Source: Trichosphaerium sp. ATCC 40318 (Eukaryota; Discosea; Flabellinia; Trichosidae). From it: a stretch of 64,000 nucleotides of DNA. The notes under the pieces were generated by a model, which saw only the letters and a list, made by a program, of their open reading frames with translations, was not told where the DNA came from and did not search any database. Below, piece by piece: positions 61,382-64,000 of this stretch (the stretch's first letter is position 1; each line of letters opens with the position of its first letter). The stretch spans positions 248,001-312,000 of the forward strand of contig JALMLS010000516.1 in the NCBI GenBank assembly GCA_038496445.1, given 5' to 3'. A program made the translations under genes and the position numbers.

Positions 61382-62846
61382 TTACCCCTAAGTAAAAATG
61401 AGGAGAACTTTTACAAAAAAGTCCATGCTTTTCGATTTCCTTGCGTATCATGGTTATGAATTTTTGATCAGTTGTCCTCAGGTTTACATTACCCCAAGAG
61501 TTTAGCTTCTGTATAGCAAATTGTACTCTAAAGGGAAGGTCATCAAATTTTACACGTGGCCAACTTTTAATAGGTTCAATAATTATTTTATGTTTGAGTT
61601 GCTGGACTCTGAGTTGTTTGCGTATTTTCTCCATGGTCTCACCAAATAACGCGCTTCTTGAGCCATTCGCGATATTGCCATCTGTACTTCCAGACAAGGT
61701 TGCCTTAAAACAATAAACTAGCTCACCACTCAGAACCTTGCCGAACTTTTTCTTGAAATAGGTTGCTCCAAATCTAGCTTCTTCTCCAACTGATCAGAAT
61801 TTGCTTCTTTTTCTCCAATGAATTTTGGAGGGTGCTTCACATGTAGAAGTATATTGAATGCGTAACGTGACACTTCGTAAAATTCTACAAGATATGCTTG
61901 AGCGTATCCTATTTCGCACGTGATTTTCATTGTTTTGTTTTTGTAGCTGATATTTGACTTCAAAAACTGTAGAATACTGTTCGATTTGTTCTGGATTTCT
62001 CCACTCCATAGCTCAAAATCAGGGGAATAACTTCCGCTCTTCGTCATACTACCAATGTAAAACGACGTTACAGAGAATACTAGACTCTTTTTGTTTCTTC
62101 CAGCGTCCGCTATGGCGATTGGTTTGTAGTTCTTGGCTTTATTGGAACGCTTAAAATATATCTTGACAATTTGTTAGCGTAATCAATAGAGATCATAGCA
62201 ACGCACCTCACGTCCCATGAAAGATGCTCTTCCCAGAAGCACCAATAAGTGGCTATTTTTTATAGTAGCGAAGGCGAAGCACTTTCTCCTGAGCGGAGAA
62301 ATTATCAGAAAATGCTCTCAGAGATAGTTTTGGAAAGTGTAGGTACTTGCGTTTAAAAACGCTGGAGAATTCCAGAAAAATTATGTAACGTACCCTTTCA
62401 TAATCTTTTTCACTTTAACTACTGTTACGCCTTTGGTTTCTAAAAACGTCTTTAACGACGCGGGCGTCGCCTGTTTAAGGGGGTAAGAACGCAATGTACT
62501 AAACTTTGAGTACGTTATAAGGCACGTTACCAATGTAAACTTCAAAAGCTTCCATTTGATGAACCCTAATATGTAACGTATTTTAATGCTTAGAAAGAAC
62601 GAGTGGCTTTGCGAACTGCCTTTTACACAAGGAGTCAACTCCAGTAAACTGCATGACATTAATGCACGTGCGAGATAGTTATTGTAGGTTTTACCACGTG
62701 ATAAAAATGGTTGCTTGTGTATAGCTTGTAGATTGATAGTTAATCCGTAACTCTTTATTTACAATCAAACTAGTTGGTTCTTCACTTAGATATTTTAAAT
62801 ATCAATCTCGCGTGCATTTTGCTAGAACTGTATTACCAAGCTGTAG

Positions 62847-64000
62847 TTAGCATATTAACGTACTGTCTTTTCTCTCTTGAACGGCATTACAGTCCTTCTC
62901 AATGGCTGAAACACAAGTTAGAAAAAGGTGTGTGTAAAATTTGTTTCTTTTAAGACACGTACCTTTACATAATATACCACTGCTGTAATTATAATGACAA
63001 TAGCTATAACACCAAATACAATTATTAGGGCTCCCCACCAACGTATCCCGCCAACCAGATTCTCCTGGCAAATGTCTTTGACTGCAAAAACTACAGACAA
63101 TGTTGTTTCGGTATACTCTGAACTACCTATTGTAACGTTCTTACAATTATCTTCTGACACTGTATGGATTGTTGAGAATTCAGATGTCAAGCAATTGTAC
63201 TCAAGCAAATCACGCTTTTCTCCGTCCTTCGGAGGCGTACCAATCTTTACCAGAAGGGTTCCATCCTGAGAATCAAGGCAGCCTTCAAAGGAATTTGGTT
63301 AGGGATACTAAAAACCATCACAGCCATACCGGACACTGTAATAGTAGCATCATCGGTAACTGTCAGAGTGCTATTTGTTACATTAAGGCCACCTGATATT
63401 TCCGTAGGTATAATAACGAGAATATCCTCATCAATGACTATGTCAATCTAGCAATTTTATTAATTCCATCAACAAGTATTAAGCTCACTTTTCGAGGTTC
63501 AGTGCGATTTACAGGAACAAATTCGTTAATAACTTCCTCTGCTGAAGATGTAGAGTCAGATTACAATTGTGTAAACAAAGAGAGGTATTATACCATATTC
63601 CATAGCCTTCTGGAGTAGTTGACGTGTTGATTGTTTGATCATCTGATCATTTATGAATACTGTAGCATCGCCAATAAGAATAACCCTTCCTTTGCCTGTT
63701 TATTGTTAAGCCCACAACACGACACATGAAAAACGCGTACCCAATTCAACATCAACTATGGCAGCATCTTTTTCATCGTCTTTGTATGTTGCCACAACGC
63801 TAGCGTTTGTACTTATAGAGAATCTCACTAACTACTATAAGTACAATACTGAGAAAAATAAATAAACAGTACCTCTATCATTGACAAACTCAGGATTGTC
63901 AGATAAGCTATCTACTATCGGATGCGGAGGGTCTGGAATATACACCTAAGTTCATTTAATTCTTCAAAGCGCAAAGTTAATACTAGTACCTCGTCTCTTC
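62847..64000 (-). CDS. Type I membrane protein, 5' part outside window
   Basis: Exons run off the right edge. The first visible parts are PDPPHPIVDSLSDNPEFVND and VRFSISTNASVVATYKDDEK, then KGRVILIGDATVFINDQMIK, like the G-x-G-R-V-x-x-x-G-D strand of glutamine-amidotransferase-like or DUF4350-type domains. Later exons are beta-rich (DIVIDEDILVIIPTEISGGL; ATITVSGMAVMVF). Near the C-terminus a Cys-containing segment (CLTSEF ... EDNCKNVTIGSSE ... DICQENLVGG) precedes one transmembrane helix, WWGALIIVFGVIAIVIIITA. A short cytoplasmic tail follows, KDCNAVQERKDSTLIC. Probably a surface or endomembrane protein; ligand unknown. Confidence 0.55.

Larger units (their letters stand above)
61058..61385 (-). 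mobile_element. TRIM-like LTR element, complete, with TTAC target-site duplication
   Basis: Element 61062-61381 (320 bp) is flanked by TTAC at 61058-61061 and 61382-61385. It has two identical 77-bp terminal repeats starting TGTCG and ending CGACA, and a 166-bp interior without coding capacity. In minus-strand sense the interior begins TA then TGGCGACACGATG (61290-61302), a plausible tRNA primer-binding site. It ends AAGGAGGGGAG then TA (61141-61151), a polypurine tract next to the 3' LTR. Identical LTRs imply recent insertion. It depends on another element's reverse transcriptase and integrase. A dimeric tRNA-SINE is the alternative reading, but TG...CA ends, PBS, PPT and a 4-bp TSD together favour an LTR element. 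Confidence 0.85.
56910..62555 (-). pseudogene. RNA-dependent RNA polymerase copy 2, probably inactivated
   Basis: It starts MEAFEVYIGNVPYN (RRM-like) and runs parallel to copy 1 in exon order. It keeps MGQCFSGTNDTIVLSEDGVK, GIMDETGTLDYGQVY and the catalytic GSDLDGDMYHV (about 58140-58170). Three lesions are visible. (1) A shift of reading frame between KHPPKFIGEKEANS and ARFGATYFKKKFGKVLSGEL (about 61730-61800). (2) A 320-bp TRIM-like insertion at 61062-61381, three or four bases into an exon. (3) An 872-bp retroposon at 59110-59981, inside the codons for the conserved GHVPSAFQ block. Regions 58240-60075 and the 3' end are nearly identical to copy 1 in exons and introns, while the flanking parts are strongly diverged. 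Splicing around the insertions is conceivable (see findings), so residual expression cannot be excluded. Confidence 0.75.

Overview
This is a gene-dense, intron-rich eukaryotic nuclear segment (roughly 38-40% GC by eye). Introns are mostly 45-65 nt, usually open with GTACG or GTAAG and often end in a T-rich tract plus AG. The gene set is that of a free-living amoeboid or social protist, most likely an amoebozoan: a six-repeat gelation-factor-type filamin, an expansin, RasGEF and RhoGEF proteins, a PAK-type kinase and RNA-dependent RNA polymerases (RdRPs). The species cannot be named from the window. All CDS coordinates are outer limits of spliced models built by eye.

Layout. 0.6-2 kb: Nudix hydrolase and a Snapin-like BLOC-1/BORC subunit. 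2.2-8.5 kb: a long Ser-rich C2-PX-PH phosphoinositide-binding protein. 8.9-12.9 kb: a PAK-type kinase fused to a filamin Ig repeat and a coiled coil. 13.7-16.4 kb: an intronless F-box/MORN-like gene, an F-box gene and an unidentified gene. 16.5-19.8 kb (minus): an ADP/ATP-carrier-like protein and an expansin with a hevein-type chitin-binding module. 20.4-24.8 kb (minus): filamin. 24.9-31.5 kb: a giant chimeric gene, VIT-VWA-PH-AGC pseudokinase-TPR-like-DUF2135. 32.2-34.5 kb: F-box plus RhoGEF. 34.6-35.9 kb (minus): secreted beta-helix protein. 36.2-40.7 kb: RdRP copy 1. 40.9-42.4 kb (minus): ALA dehydratase. 42.6-45.4 kb: RasGEF. 45.9-53.1 kb: two unidentified genes, a Tudor-like/2xRRM protein and a Cys-rich protein. 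53.2-55.3 kb (minus): bacterial-type secreted protein. 55.6-56.6 kb: intronless F-box/LRR gene. 56.9-62.6 kb (minus): RdRP copy 2. 62.8 kb to the end (minus): partial membrane protein.

Most notable. (1) The VIT-VWA chimera carries a degenerate AGC kinase with four copies of an FxGFTY hydrophobic motif, nested inside what is otherwise a bacterial-type VIT-VWA-TPR-DUF2135 protein. (2) RdRP copy 2 carries two young insertions. One is a complete 320-bp TRIM-like element with identical 77-bp LTRs, PBS, PPT, a 4-bp TSD and tRNA-like A and B boxes. The other is an 872-bp poly(A) retroposon with a 17-bp TSD, whose empty site is preserved in RdRP copy 1. Together with an apparent frameshift they suggest a dying paralogue, although near-identical stretches between the copies point to gene conversion. 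(3) The palindrome CACGTG occurs about once per kb, several-fold above expectation, and four GC-AG introns have exactly G|GCACGTG as the donor.

The neighbourhood mixes actin and small-GTPase signalling genes, membrane-lipid binding proteins, secreted wall-active proteins and an RNA-silencing polymerase locus under mobile-element attack.
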